Positions 8,583 through 19,628 of a DNA stretch of 64,000 nt are shown here, piece after piece (the stretch's first letter is position 1; each line of letters begins with the position of its first letter). Source of the DNA: Macrosoma leucophasiata (Eukaryota > Arthropoda > Insecta > Lepidoptera > Hedylidae). The notes beneath the pieces are model-generated. The model was not told the origin of the DNA. It ran no database searches and saw only the letters and a list, made by a program, of their open reading frames with translations. The translations under genes were made by a program, and so were the position numbers. The stretch lies in NCBI GenBank assembly GCA_036365455.1, contig JAWQUS010000011.1, positions 5,786,001-5,850,000 of the forward strand. The letters run 5' to 3'.

Positions 8583-9283
8583 AACTCGGTCAAGTGGGTG
8601 GGCCACGCGCAGTGTAGTGTTTCGTAATTTTTAGGTTTGATTAATGTAGAAATTAAAAAAAAAACGGAAAGAAAAATTTGACTTCGGGCAGGAATTGAAC
8701 CTCCAAATCCTAAAATTCACTCGCATGTGTTATTGCGAAAAATAAATAGTACAATTGATTAATGTAATGAAAAAATATATTTAAAAAATCTATGGAGTTG
8801 TTCAATAATTTCGAGTATTATATTTGGTGGACTATTACTCGCAAACTTGTAAAGCCAACTTAGGTGTGATCATTTTCCTTTTAATTTCGTTATATGTACC
8901 TACTATTGCCGCAACGTTTGAATTTCTAACAACAACCGGTTAGTTGGTAGGGGGGGGACACTTGACTCTAACGAAAAATAGGCACCTTAAAGCTTAATAA
9001 GTCACGAACAGTTAAGTAAATCCAAAAATGATGTAAGCACAGCCCTAGCATTTTTGAAAGACCTATCCAACGATATCCCACACTTTATAGAAAAAAAAAT
9101 ACCCTAAATAATTTTATTTTTCATGTTTTTATTATACCACTTTGTCGGTGTGATTAAGGTGTACACTTGTGCCAAATTTCAAGTCTCTAGTACCAACAGT
9201 TTTTGCGCTAAACTGCAGACGGACAGACGGACATGGCGAAGTTATAAGGGTTCCTTGTTTACTACGGAACCTTAAAAACATTG
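8583..9283 (+). repeat. Family C repeat, copy 1, interrupted by SINE-M debris
   Basis: Starts CGGTCAAGTGGGTGGGCCAC, and runs through ACTATTACTCGCAAACTTG, TTGAATTTCTAACAACAACC and ATTTCAAGTCTCTAGTACC to GTTTACTACGGAACCTTAAAA. About 8655-8745 is an insertion of tRNA-like SINE-M sequence (GGAAAGAAAAATTTGACTTC). Four copies of family C occur in the window. Confidence 0.75.
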
Positions 9284-9631
9284 ATTGCATATTATTATGA
9301 ACCTTATTTTCGCCACTCCTCTGACGTAACAGATAAACTACCTGCTTGTGATTGGTGGATAAGAAAGGATCATTGTTGAGTTAGGTACCTGAAGTCGTGC
9401 CAACTAGAAACGAAGATGTTAACGATTTTGCGTACTTAGATTACAACTATCAGATTCAATACTACTTTAAAAAAAAAAAAGTGACAATTTATAAATAATT
9501 CGACTGTTACGCTTGTATGCGACTGTACTTTTAAATTATTTTATGACCGGGCCGTTGGGATGTAGACGTTTTTTTATTACGGCCGAATGGACTACGGTCC
9601 ATTCTTTTTGGTCCGTTCAGACGTAGTACCC

Positions 9632-9690
9632 TTTCCATCACGTGGTCCTTCTGCTTGTCTATCAACCTTTTTACATAAAAAAACATAAAG
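9632..9690 (+). repeat. LINE 3' UTR, continuation after insertion
   Basis: Second piece of the LINE end begun at 8050. It shares CGTGGTCC.TCTGCTTGTCT with the inverse of 27830-27860. Confidence 0.6.
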
Positions 9691-9984
9691 TCCCGATTAG
9701 GTACACAGATAGAAATTATACTAAAATGTAAACTTGGTTCACAACGAGTTCAAAAACTTTCAAACTAAAATTACCTCCAATGACCATTTGGCAATGCAAC
9801 AATTGTATTCAATTATGATAAACTTTATCTGGAAATTGTAGGACTACTGCTAGACGTTTCAGATGGCTCCAGTCGAAACTTGTTTAAATGATTGGCTTTA
9901 AACAAAGTTCGGATTGTTAACTGTTTTATATCACTCGCTGTGATCCGCGGTTTGAATTATCTTCGATTGAAAATATTTAATCAT

Positions 9985-10127
9985 CACTGGTGGTAGAGTT
10001 CCAATGCCGAAGCTCGAGAGCGTAAGCACCACCGCATTACCTAATTTAAGTATCTGCCGCTAAATGGTAATGTTCAGCACTACCGTGTTGCGGTGAGGTG
10101 GTAATGTATGGCCCCGTTCATAACACA
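9985..10127 (+). repeat. Family A repeat, split by family K
   Basis: Starts CACTGGTGGTAGAGTTCC and runs to GGCCCCGTTCATAAC. A decayed continuation (CATAGAGACATGACAAGTTAG) follows family K at about 10346-10412. Confidence 0.7.
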
Positions 10128-10345
10128 CCGCGGACACTCCGCCAAAATTCGATACAAACGCTTAATTTGGTCTCTATCACACAGACATCAATCAGTGACG
10201 TGTATTTACACGTGCACCTGTGTGCGTAGCACGTAGGGAATACCAAACGTCTCCCATAAGAGGGAAGGAGGTTAGGTGAGGCGAGGAAATCAGGCGGGAC
10301 GTTGAAGTGTCCATTCTATACGTAGTATTATTACATATTCTCTGA
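10126..10345 (+). repeat. Family K repeat, copy 1
   Basis: ~220 bp, matching 38260-38480: CCGCGGACACTCCGC, AAACGCTTAATTTGGTCTCT, ACACAGACATCAATCAGTGA, GTGTGCGTAGCACGTAG, then TTACATATTCTCTG. It is inserted in a family A copy. Class unknown. Confidence 0.7.
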
Positions 10346-10412
10346 CCATAGAGACATGACAAGTTAGGTCACAGGGGAAGCAACGTTTCTACATGTTGAT
10401 TTTTTTTTATTA

Positions 10413-10592
10413 CTTTTTTTATGTAATAAAAGTGGCAAACAAGCGTGCAGATCACATTGATGTTAAGAGATGACTGCAGCCTATAGACACCCACACAATG
10501 ACCAGAGGTCAAAATGTAGATGCGCTGCCACTCCTGAGGCATTATTCGTTATGCCTCTGTGCCGGAAATTACAGGGCCGTACATTACCATCT
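10413..10592 (-). repeat. Family A repeat, inserted at a T-run of another copy
   Basis: Minus-strand tail-to-middle segment from TTTTTTTATGTAATAAAAGTG to ACAGGGCCGTACATTACCATC. Flanked by the two halves of a plus-strand family A copy. Confidence 0.7.
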
Positions 10593-10596
10593 GTTT

Positions 10597-10680
10597 CCAT
10601 TTCTGTTTTTGTTTAGATGTCTATAGGCTGCAGTCATCACTTAACATCAATGTAAGCTGTTTACCAACTTCGTTCAAAAA
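10597..10680 (+). repeat. Family A repeat, 3' half
   Basis: TTAGATGTCTATAGGCTGCAG, TCATCACTTAACATCAATG, TTTACCAACTTCG. Confidence 0.65.
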
Positions 10681-10686
10681 CACTTT

Positions 10687-10985
10687 AACTGCCTGCCTCA
10701 GCAGTCTTGTGGTAGTAGAGCACTACTTGGTACTACGTTAGGGCACTGGGTCTGATCCTTGGGTTGGGGACTATCAGAGATAAAAGTGTATTATTATTTT
10801 TGTCAGGTTCAATTGGGTTTTCTTTTTCATTTTCTGGAAGTTTCTCAGTCATCCTTGGAGTTTGGTAATGTGCCCGGAGATGTCAATAGTCTCGCCACTT
10901 GTTACACGGACCAAAAATTTAACCGATGAATCGTACGCATTCAATTACCTCCACCGTCCTCTGCTTTCCCCTTCGAAGAGTGCAA
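10687..10985 (+). mobile_element. tRNA-derived SINE-D, degraded
   Basis: The head TGCCTCAGCAGTCTTGTGGT and GGGTCTGATCCTTGGGTTGG aligns with the tRNA-like heads at 14251 and 51328 (A and B boxes mutated here). The body has TTTCATTTTCTGGAAGTTTC and GTAATGTGCCCGGAGATGTC; the end is CTTTCCCCTTCGAAGAGTG. Confidence 0.65.
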
Positions 10986-12937
10986 ACAAATTTACTATTA
11001 GAAACCTTTAAGAACTTATTTATATTAGGATTTTTGGTAAATGCGTTAAAATGCCTTCGAAAACACAATATTTGTAATATTTATTTTATACAATTAAATA
11101 CACAATATTTGAGTCTTCAATTTTGTGCAAATAACGCAAACATTGTTCGAATGCAACAATAAGCATAAAAACTTGTTAAAAAAAGAATTCACTTTACCAA
11201 TCATAACGTAAAAAGTCCTTTATTGATACATCAACCCCGGAACGAGAATGTTAACCCATTTACCGAATGTAAACAATAGCAGAACCAGAAACGCCTACAA
11301 AAATTTCCATCTACAGCAAATTTATAGCAAATTGCCTTTCACCCACCTCCAGGCGTTGTTTTATTTCAAGTGAACAGGAAATTCGTTTTCATAATACCCA
11401 CATACGTCGTTTTTTTTCGCCACACTTTATGTTGGGTTTTAGGAAAAATGAAGTCGCTTCGAATATAGACCTTTTTTTTAAAAAAAATTGTTTTACGGCC
11501 ACGGATTCAAGTCCTTAACAGCCAATCTTCAGTAATTTTTATCTTCATTTCTTATGATAATGAATATCCATATGGAAGATGACGATGATTGGATGCTTCC
11601 ATGTGGAATATGATGAGATGGCTCCAGTAAAGTGATGGGGACTTTACTGGGAGATTTTACGAAGTTTTGGAGGCAACATGAAAAATCCCTTTTCACTTCA
11701 TAATATCACTTTCTTACACTCGTGAACGTTATCGAATGTTTAGTGTTAAAAATCCCACCATTTTTCACATTAAAAACGCGACTATACACAAATTTCGAAA
11801 ATAATATCACGCAGTGACACAGCTCTTTTCCGCGTTCCCGCCAAAACTCCAATATAGACCTAAAGATAATAAGGGTGGAGCGTAATTTATAACACTTGCT
11901 TATCGATGTTTTGCTCTATCGATATAAGCAGGTCAAAGTCCGATGCTATTTTCGTGTATAAAAGTTAAGATCTTATTGGATTTTTTCCTTGAGCATTCCT
12001 TATTTTGAATTAAGGACGTTATCATAAAAATATGATGACTTGTTTAAAGCGTACTCAAATCAAAAAGACGTTTGGGGAATATCGGTAAACTCTGCAGTAT
12101 CTATCTAGTACTCGTACCTTTTACATTTTATATCAGTCTATTGATTTTGGGCATACCACTGCGGAGTGTTCTTCATTGATATAATGGAGCGAAAAAACAC
12201 GATTTTGTAACAGTGCAGCGACATGCGTGACGTTCCCACGCCATAAAACCGAACCATGGCGGTCAAAACGTTCCAATAGGATAGTAACAAATGCAATAAC
12301 AAATAAAGAACCATCCCGTTATAAATATCGTAAAAATCACCAATTATCACGCGGAAAAAGTAACAAAATACATTACCTTCATTCGATTATATAAAATGAT
12401 ACATTCAAGTTTGAAGATCAAAAAAGCTATTGTAAAAACAGCCTTTCATAAACGCTGAGATCTCACAAAGCACTCCAATATTTCGTCCCATAGTCCGGCA
12501 TTTTTTATTGGCTACTTATGCAAAATATGTATATCAGCTGCAAAAGGGAAAGATAATAATGAAAAAAGAAAAGTTTATGAGCATCCTCAAAAGGAATTCC
12601 GTCGGTCTTCGGGCAATAAAACCTAAGGCGTAGGTATTACATAAATCATTGTCCTTTCTTCGTAATAAATGAAAAAGGGAATTCGGCATATTTAGCGAAT
12701 AGCAAGGCATAAGCAGTTGCGTTTTTTATTATGAAAACATAGTATGTAGGTACTGTTACTTTTTGTTGAAATGGAAATGTCTATTTGAAAAAGTTAAATT
12801 CCTTATAGGGTAATTTCGAATCTGTCCCGTTTCCAGTTACAAAAGTAGTCACGTTATTAATAAGACATATTTAAATGTTCGTCTAAATCAACTATGAACA
12901 AACGCGTTTCTAAATATAACGCGATGCAGAGAAAATC
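10986..12937. other. Repeat-poor AT-rich region, no gene supported
   Basis: About 1.95 kb without a recognisable repeat or a coherent ORF. 11480-11900 is slightly less AT-rich, and GTGTATAAAAG at about 11955 is TATA-like. No transcript can be inferred. Confidence 0.45.
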
Positions 12938-13200
12938 TATATATATGAGTATACAAAATCAATTGCTGTTCGTTAGTCTCGCTAAAACGCGAGAACGGCT
13001 GGACCAATTTGGCAAATTTTGGTTATGAATTATTTTTGGAAGTTCAGGGAAGGTTTAAAAGGTAAGAAAATATGATGAAATTGAAGGGGAAATACTAAAA
13101 AACACAATTTAATTTTCCCATACAAATAGTCCGTATCTATCAAACCTTTGACACATTATTTAATTCTGAGGCAATACGAAGTTTGCCGGGTCAGTTAGTC
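12938..13200 (-). repeat. Family Q repeat, copy 2
   Basis: Reverse complement of 4407-4680, ending GAGGCAATACGAAGTTTGCC and GGGTCAGTTAGT. CGAGAACGGCTGGACCAATTT near its start is the LINE-associated 'pseudo-consensus' also seen in family F. Confidence 0.6.
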
Positions 13201-13674
13201 ATAAATAAATAAGTTTCCAAGACACGGAACAATTGTAAAACAAGTGAAGCTGCACAGCAATATATTTCAAACTCGTACATAATTCGTCTCAGTTCGTATT
13301 TTAAAGCCCACTTCGAAACAGGTCAATGGGCTATGGGTTAGGTAATTTGACATAAATCCGCGAAGAGCTATCGGTACGGCTCGACCGATGTATTGCCGTC
13401 CCAGCTAACATTTGGCATAATTTATTTATGTTACAAAACCAATACTTGAAATCGATACAGAATCTTCGTGGATGGTTGCCAAAAACTGTGGCAAACTGAA
13501 TCAACACTGTGACTATTTGTTCCCTTTATAAAAATGAGATTTACAAAATTATTGACACGTAAAAACAAAATATATTTACTCGTATAACTGCAGACTGCAT
13601 TGTAACCTATGGTTTCATGTAGATGTTTATAGAGTCCAAAATTGTTTACCACTATATAAAATAATGGTTTAGAT

Positions 13675-13935
13675 TTTTTATTTTAAAGTGGTAAACAAGC
13701 ATGCATTTCACATTGATGCTTAGTGATGACTGCAGCCTATAGACACTTACACAAAGACCAAGCACAAAATGCAGATACGTTACCACTCCTGAAGCCTAAG
13801 GTGTTATGCCTCTGTGACGGAAATTACAGGGCCGTACCACCTGACCGGAACACGATAGTGCTGAACACTTCCATTTAGCGGCAAGTACTCGTATATTAGA
13901 TAATGCAGTGGTGCCTACGCCCGCGAGCTCCGTCC
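13675..13935 (-). repeat. Family A repeat, near full-length
   Basis: From AAAGTGGTAAACAAGCATGC to CGCCCGCGAGCTCCGTC, lacking only the last ~20 bases of the head. Confidence 0.8.
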
Positions 13936-14021
13936 GTTATGTGATCACAGACTACAGACCTCCCTGATCTACGGTTTTTGCAACATTATGTTCTTTAATT
14001 TCGTTTTTTAATACCGTTTTG

Positions 14022-14190
14022 TTTGTCTGGCGTATTAGCAGTCAGAGAGAGATTCCGCCGAATACAACCCATTACAAAGAAGATCAAAATTCTCGAAAGG
14101 GCCTCTTCGCGTTGGAGCCATTTGCCCGCGCAAGCCTGACAAAGGTGCGGGGTTGAAATTGGATCCCGTGCTGACGATAGACATAACACA
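14022..14190 (-). repeat. Family J repeat, copy 2
   Basis: Inverse match to 21110-21290: GAGAGATTCCGCCGAATA, CAACCCATTACAAAGAAGATC, CGCGCAAGCCTGACAAAGG, CCCGTGCTGACGA. Confidence 0.6.
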
Positions 14191-14250
14191 ATACTAAATA
14201 CCATGTTCACTTATTTTTAAGCCGCGTTATTACAAATCTACATTTCATTG

Positions 14251-14560
14251 ACTGCCTCGGTAGCCTAGTGGTAGCAGGTCACTACTAAGTACTACGCTGA
14301 GGTCCTGGGTTCGATTCCGCGGTAGGGGGTTATCAGAGATAATGGAGTAAAGTCCTTTATCTCTGGTACTATTGGGATTTTTCCATTTTCTGGAAATTTC
14401 GCAGTACCTCGAAGTTTGGTAATGTGCCCGGAGATGTCAACAGGCTCGCCACCTGTTACATGGGCCAAAACGTAACCGGCGAATCGTGGGTGCATGTATG
14501 CTTGAATGCATGCATTTACCTCTACCTACCCCTTCGGGGATTACAGGCGTGAAGTTGCGT
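14251..14560 (+). mobile_element. tRNA-derived SINE-D, full-length
   Basis: Head ACTGCCTCGGTAGCCTAGTG (A-box region) and CCTGGGTTCGATTCC (B box) form a tRNA-like Pol III promoter. The body shares TTTTTCCATTTTCTGGAAAT and GTAATGTGCCCGGAGATGTC with sister copies. The 3' end is CCCCTTCGGGGATTACAGGC then GTGAAGTTGCGTT. ORFs in it are accidental. Confidence 0.85.
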
Positions 14561-15365
14561 TATAACAAAAATAATTGTCAATATAGTATACGACCGATTT
14601 TTTATTTTATTTTTATGTATAAATCTATTTTAGATATAATAAAACAACACTAGTTAGTCAGCAGCAGTAGCAATGTCGTTTCTAAAGAATCATGGCAAGA
14701 TTTGTACAGAAAAAATGAAAAAAAGGTACACGGTAAAACAGCATGGAAATATTACCCAGTGAGCCTTAACAACATTTCCTGATACTTAAAATAATTTTAA
14801 TTCGCCGGAAAAAACAGTTTGAAATTGAACTTTAGTATGGAGTGCTTTTACTGTTGTTAGGAAAGACGATTTTTATTCCGGTGATTTAAAAATAATTTAC
14901 ATACTAGAAAATGTTCTTTAGGTTCCCTAGATAATATTTTTAATCGGTTTTACCTTGTACCTTTTTCCAACTTTTTTTGTACAAATCAATGTATGAAACG
15001 TGCCATGATTCTTTAATTTAAAATTTATTTACTTATCTGTACTTTGTATAAGCGTGCGAGTTGGCGACAGAAATATTAGGTAAAAAAAAAAATTTAACTT
15101 CATGACCTAATACTGAACTCTCAAGATCGAGAGAGCATCGAACCAAATATGTTTTCATGAAACCTTCATGAGTCGTCTGTAAACTTAACAAACTTTATTA
15201 CATAAATTAGAATGCGAAATGAGAATGCCTAGGCGTAAGTTTAATCCTAAAGCAATATTTGATTTTCGAGTTAAATGTCGTGAACAGTAATTAAGATTTA
15301 TAGAATTCTTAATTGTTAGGCAGGAATCTTAAACTTATAGTATTTATATATAACTACATATTTTT
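14561..15365. other. AT-rich spacer between inverted SINE-D copies
   Basis: No gene, RNA gene or repeat recognised in about 800 bases. Confidence 0.5.
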
Positions 15366-15680
15366 AAACGTAACTTCACGCCTGTAATCCCCGAAGGGGT
15401 AGGCAGAGGCAAATGCATGCATTCAATCATACATGCAAACACCCACGACTCGCCGGTTACGTTTTGGCCCATGTAACAGGTGGCGAACCTGTTGCCATAT
15501 CCGGGCACATTACCAAACTCCGGGGTACTGGGAAACTTCCAGAAAATGGAAAAATCCCAATAGAAGCAGAGATAAAGGATTTTAAACCGTTATCTCTAAT
15601 ATCCCCCGACCCGGGAATCGAACCCAGGACCTCCAGCGTAATAGTAGTGGCCTGTTACCACTACGCTACTGAGGCAGTTA
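15366..15680 (-). mobile_element. tRNA-derived SINE-D, full-length, minus strand
   Basis: Reverse complement of the copy at 14251, from AACGTAACTTCACGCCTGTA to CTACTGAGGCAGT. The B box reads inverted as GGGAATCGAACCCAGGAC. A 117-codon plus-strand ORF is read antisense through the SINE; the same antisense peptide recurs in other copies, reflecting recent relatedness rather than a gene. Confidence 0.85.
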
Positions 15681-15720
15681 CATTTCATTACATATTTTTG
15701 CTGAGTATTATTACATATTC

Positions 15721-15935
15721 TCTGGTAGAGTTCCAGTGGCGCTCGAGGGCATATGTGGCATGGTAGTGCTCACTGTCGTGTTCATATTAGACGGTAATGT
15801 ATGGCCCCGTGATAACTATCTTAAAGACAAAACAACTAAGGTCTTAGGGACCGCAACGCATCTATAAGACCTCTGGTTTTTATAATTTGGATGCCTTGGA
15901 GGCTGCAGTGATTCCGTTAAATTAGTGAGCACCTA
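15721..15935 (+). repeat. Family A repeat, degraded
   Basis: CTGGTAGAGTTCCAGTGGCG, GGTAATGTATGGCCCCGTGA, then AACAACTAAGGTCTTAGGG and CCTCTGG-T-run to GGAGGCTGCAGTGATT. Confidence 0.6.
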
Positions 15936-16541
15936 CGTTCTAAAAAGAACTCCCATGCAAAATTTGAATCTCCTAACACTTGTCGGTCCTGAGATTTCGT
16001 GATGAGTGACTGATCCTTAAAATTTATATTATTATTCTTTTATACGTTGCATGGATTAAAAGACCTATGTAGCGACATGCGAGTGTATTGCACTAAAGTG
16101 TTGGGACAACTGACGCGCCAAGTGTAAGCTTGCGGTGTCCAGATATTTATCTAACACTTGATAATGTGACACTACATCCCTAATTAGAATAAGAATAAGA
16201 ATAATTAATAATAAATAATTAATAATAACCTGGCAACCCTCTTACGAAAAAGTCACATTCCAATCTGCTCCGATTTTATATAATTTTATTTTGCACTCAG
16301 AGTTCATATTTCTTTTGATAACAGTAATCAGTTACTTTATAAATAAAAAATAAGTGCAGTGAACAATGATTTTGAGCATAACAAACTATATATATTTCCA
16401 AAAATTGTAATGAAAAAATTTGATGACAGACAGTGCAGTGATGACAAATACTGACAATAAATTAATCATAAAATATGTACAAAATGCAGTGCAAATTAAT
16501 ATAAAACGTTACCCGATAGCAACCAATACTAAAATCATGGA

Positions 16542-19500
16542 ATGATAACAAGGGCCAGAGCCAGAAATGCACAAGCAGCACACCCACCACCACCGGACTC
16601 GTTGCTGAGCTCCGCCTCGCAGCTGCCGGACGCCGCCCCTATCGCGAGCGTGTCACCGGCCGCTGTAGTTGCGTCGAGCTCCAGCGACGAGTACTTCTCC
16701 CCGGCGCCGTCACCACCACCTGCACGTCGTCGAGTGAGACCCCGGCCGCCGTCCTGCTTGGGACCTCGGCGCCAACCGGCTCCGAATAGGGTCCCCGCTG
16801 TCGGTGGTAATGTGCCGCGCATGAAATGGACATCGCTAATAAACGAAAACGTCATGCGCGCATATTTTGGGGCTACAGAGGGAGGAACTAACCTTACTGC
16901 GTATCGTAGTCGTATGCTGCTTCTGTTCCAGGCTCTTGAACCAACAATCAACGTGTCAACCCAACGGCTGTCGGATCAGGTGCGTGTCATTCAGCGTGGT
17001 CACATACTGGATGACAATGTGCTTGATCGGCTACGCACCGAGATGCAGGGTTACCGCTCAACTCCTGCCCCACCACCTCCCACGGCACCGACGCAGCGAA
17101 GTGACATCGCGAATGCGCCTCAACACGGTGACGGGGGGGAAGCGGACCAGGTAACCACAGTAAGTACCCAATACATTGAACAGCTGAGCAGCGCCTTGGA
17201 GCATGCTCTTCGTGAATATCGGTCCACCTTGCCCGCGGACAGGCCACGTTTGCCCCGGTTGCCTATGCATAGACGGAATGTGGCGCTGGTGTGCGCTCTG
17301 AATTCACTGTTACCAGAGTACTTCGATGACACCGAAGATCTCGGCGATACTCACTCGGTTCTGTACTGTGCGGCTGCTGCGGCGTGCCGTGTAGCCCGCG
17401 TCAAGTTCCCAAAATCTGATGCAGGTGCACGGCCAAGACCCGCCGTACCAGCCTGGCAGTGCCGGATTGAGCGGCGTATCGCTGGGACCAGAGCGCTCAT
17501 TGGCAAGCTACTCTGCTTCAGGATGGGCAATACACGCCCCCGAGTGATGCGCTTTGTGAGGATAGCATTCTCAGGAACGGGAATCAGCCCTCAAAATTAT
17601 TCAGCTCACCTCACAGAGCGCATCGACTTCCTGAAGCAGAAAGTTTACGCATGGGCAAACCGGATAAAACGCTTTAAAGAACGTGTGGGCCGGTATCAAT
17701 TGAACAGCATGTTTCAAGGCGACCAAAGGAGAGTCTATAGAATGTGGGAGCGGTCTGATTCGCAAATGGTTGACCCGAACCGACCGGATGATGACGCCAT
17801 GCTAGCGTTCTGGCGCAACATCTGGTCGGAACCGGTCTCTCATTCCGAGGACGGTTGGATACGGGATGTCGAGGGAGCATGCGAATCTATTCAAGAAATG
17901 GATAATATCCTTATAACTGAAGAAGACGTAGCCAATGCAGCTCGTCCGATGCCGAATTGGAAATCTCCGGGATCGGATGGGCTGCATAATTTCTGGCTGA
18001 AATGGCTGAGAAGTTCGCATGCTCGCTTGGCGACCCAGTTCCAATTGTCTCTGGAGTCAGGAACGCTCCCATCATTTCTTACAACTGGTGTGACTCACCT
18101 GCTCCATAAATCAGGTAGTACCGCGGAACCTAAGAACTACAGGCCTATTACGTGCCTCCCAACGGTATATAAACTCCTTACATCCATTCTGAGAGTGAAA
18201 ATCACTAAACACATTGAAGATTTTTCCATCTTGTCTGCCTCTCAGAATGGATGTAGGAGCTGGTCCCGCGGTACTAAGGAGCTACTCCTCATTGACATGG
18301 CAATTAGCCAGCAGGTTCGCCGCTACCGAAAGAGTCTTTCGACTTGCTGGATAGACTACAAGAAGGCCTACGACTCTGTACCGCATACATGGCTCATGAG
18401 GGTTCTGGAGTTGTATAAAGTAAATACAACTCTACGTGCTTTCCTGGGCTCATGTATGACGCAATGGAGCACGGTCCTTCACTATCCAGGATCTCGGCAG
18501 CCCCTGGCGGTCGGTGAACCTGTGAGAATCACCAGGGGTATTTTCCAGGGCGATAGTCTGAGCCCCCTATGGTTTTGCCTGGCCTTGAACCCTCTTAGCA
18601 CGTTGTTAGAGGCTTCGGGGCTTGGCTATCGGCTGCGCAGAGACGGTCGGATGATATCTCACCTGTTGTATATGGATGACCTGAAATTATTCGGCTCCAG
18701 TAATTCGCAACTGACAGAGCTACTAGAGGTTACTGAAAACTTTAGTAACTCTATCAGGATGGAATTCGGAATCGAAAAATGTGCAGTAATGCATGTACGA
18801 CAAGGGCAGATAATGGAATCTGAGGGAACAAATCTCCCAGGTTCTATTTCGTTCCGAACCCTCTCTGCCGCCGAGAGCTATAAGTACTTGGGTATGTCGG
18901 AGGCCTTAGGTATACGCGAGGGCGACATGAGGCAATCGTTGAGGGAACGTTTCTTTGGTCGCCTGACAAAAGTACTGAAAAGTCTTTTGTCGGGTGGTAA
19001 TAAGGTCCGCGCCTTCAACGGTTGGGTCATGCCGGTCTTGATGTACTCCTTCGGCATACTCAAGTGGACTCAGACCGACCTGGATGCTCTTGACAGGCGA
19101 GTCCGCTCTTTGCTGACGGCATACCGGATACATCACCCGCGGTCGTCGGTCATGAGACTGTACATCCCGCGGAGGTGTGGCGGTCGAGGCTTCCTTAGCG
19201 CCAAGACCCTACACAACCGTGAGGTGTGCAGCCTCAGAGAATATTTCCTGGCCGCCGACGGGGATATGCATAAGGATATGGTGGCGGTCGACAGTGGACT
19301 CACCACTCTCTCTTTGGCTAAACAGAACTGGCGCAAACCTGAGGTACTCACGACCAGCGACCGCAGGAGTGTGTGGCAGGGCAAGGAGCTACATGGACGT
19401 TTTTACCGGGCCCTACACGGGCCTGACGTAGACACTTTAGCATCCGTGGCCTGGCTACGATTCGGTGACCTATTTGGGGAAACCGAAGGTTTTGTTTGTG

Positions 19501-19628
19501 CAATAATGGACGAAGTGGTAATGACCAACAACTACCGGAAGTTTATCCTGAAGGATGGCACGGTCGACATATGTCGGGCATGCCACCGACCGGGTGAATC
19601 AATCAGGCATATTGTGTCCGGCTGTTAA
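16542..19628 (+). CDS. R4/Dong-like ORF: N-terminal domain, reverse transcriptase, CCHC finger
   Basis: 1028 codons; ATG at 16542 is the first in frame after a stop at 16530. Residues 1-90 are low-complexity, rich in P, A, S and R. Residues 91-170 (PRMKWTSLINENVMRAYF...) form a conserved N-terminal block that I infer binds DNA. RT motifs follow: NWKSPGSDG (472-480), NYRPITCLP (532-540), IDYKKAYDSVPH (604-615, first catalytic Asp), GIFQGDSLSPLWF (666-678), YMDD (710-713, catalytic Asp pair) and KYLGM (781-785). C1011-X2-C1014-X8-H1023-X4-C1028 is the R2-type finger, and the frame stops immediately after it. The product should nick target DNA and prime cDNA there (TPRT), but this copy lacks the endonuclease in frame. 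Length and order fit the R4/Dong clade. Confidence 0.85.
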   Translation: MITRARARNAQAAHPPPPDSLLSSASQLPDAAPIASVSPAAVVASSSSDEYFSPAPSPPPARRRVRPRPPSCLGPRRQPAPNRVPAVGGNVPRMKWTSLINENVMRAYFGATEGGTNLTAYRSRMLLLFQALEPTINVSTQRLSDQVRVIQRGHILDDNVLDRLRTEMQGYRSTPAPPPPTAPTQRSDIANAPQHGDGGEADQVTTVSTQYIEQLSSALEHALREYRSTLPADRPRLPRLPMHRRNVALVCALNSLLPEYFDDTEDLGDTHSVLYCAAAAACRVARVKFPKSDAGARPRPAVPAWQCRIERRIAGTRALIGKLLCFRMGNTRPRVMRFVRIAFSGTGISPQNYSAHLTERIDFLKQKVYAWANRIKRFKERVGRYQLNSMFQGDQRRVYRMWERSDSQMVDPNRPDDDAMLAFWRNIWSEPVSHSEDGWIRDVEGACESIQEMDNILITEEDVANAARPMPNWKSPGSDGLHNFWLKWLRSSHARLATQFQLSLESGTLPSFLTTGVTHLLHKSGSTAEPKNYRPITCLPTVYKLLTSILRVKITKHIEDFSILSASQNGCRSWSRGTKELLLIDMAISQQVRRYRKSLSTCWIDYKKAYDSVPHTWLMRVLELYKVNTTLRAFLGSCMTQWSTVLHYPGSRQPLAVGEPVRITRGIFQGDSLSPLWFCLALNPLSTLLEASGLGYRLRRDGRMISHLLYMDDLKLFGSSNSQLTELLEVTENFSNSIRMEFGIEKCAVMHVRQGQIMESEGTNLPGSISFRTLSAAESYKYLGMSEALGIREGDMRQSLRERFFGRLTKVLKSLLSGGNKVRAFNGWVMPVLMYSFGILKWTQTDLDALDRRVRSLLTAYRIHHPRSSVMRLYIPRRCGGRGFLSAKTLHNREVCSLREYFLAADGDMHKDMVAVDSGLTTLSLAKQNWRKPEVLTTSDRRSVWQGKELHGRFYRALHGPDVDTLASVAWLRFGDLFGETEGFVCAIMDEVVMTNNYRKFILKDGTVDICRACHRPGESIRHIVSGC

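Larger units (their letters stand above)
8290..9631. mobile_element. 1342-bp element with ~95-bp inverted termini and 8-bp TSD
   Basis: The left terminus (8290-8385) and right terminus (about 9538-9631) are inverted copies, starting GGGTACTACGTCTGAACGGA on both ends. TTTCCATC flanks it (8282-8289 and 9632-9639), and the LINE 3' UTR it interrupts is continuous when the element is removed. The 8-bp duplication suggests hAT or P superfamily. The interior holds no transposase, only a LINE tail, family C and a SINE fragment: a non-autonomous, repeatedly invaded element. Confidence 0.85.

Noticed and set aside
11955..11970. TATA-like GTGTATAAAAG as a promoter
   Set aside because: No downstream ORF, initiator or conserved context; AT-rich DNA yields such words by chance.
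15413..15766. 117-codon ORF that resembles ORFs at 14292-14495 and 62546-62761
   Set aside because: All are read antisense through SINE-D. The shared peptide reflects shared repeat sequence, including the inverted tRNA-like B box.
16535..16951. 138-codon antisense ORF and several other ORFs overlapping the R4/Dong-like gene
   Set aside because: GC-rich coding sequence on the plus strand leaves open frames on the opposite strand; no motifs, and the plus frame has clear RT signatures.
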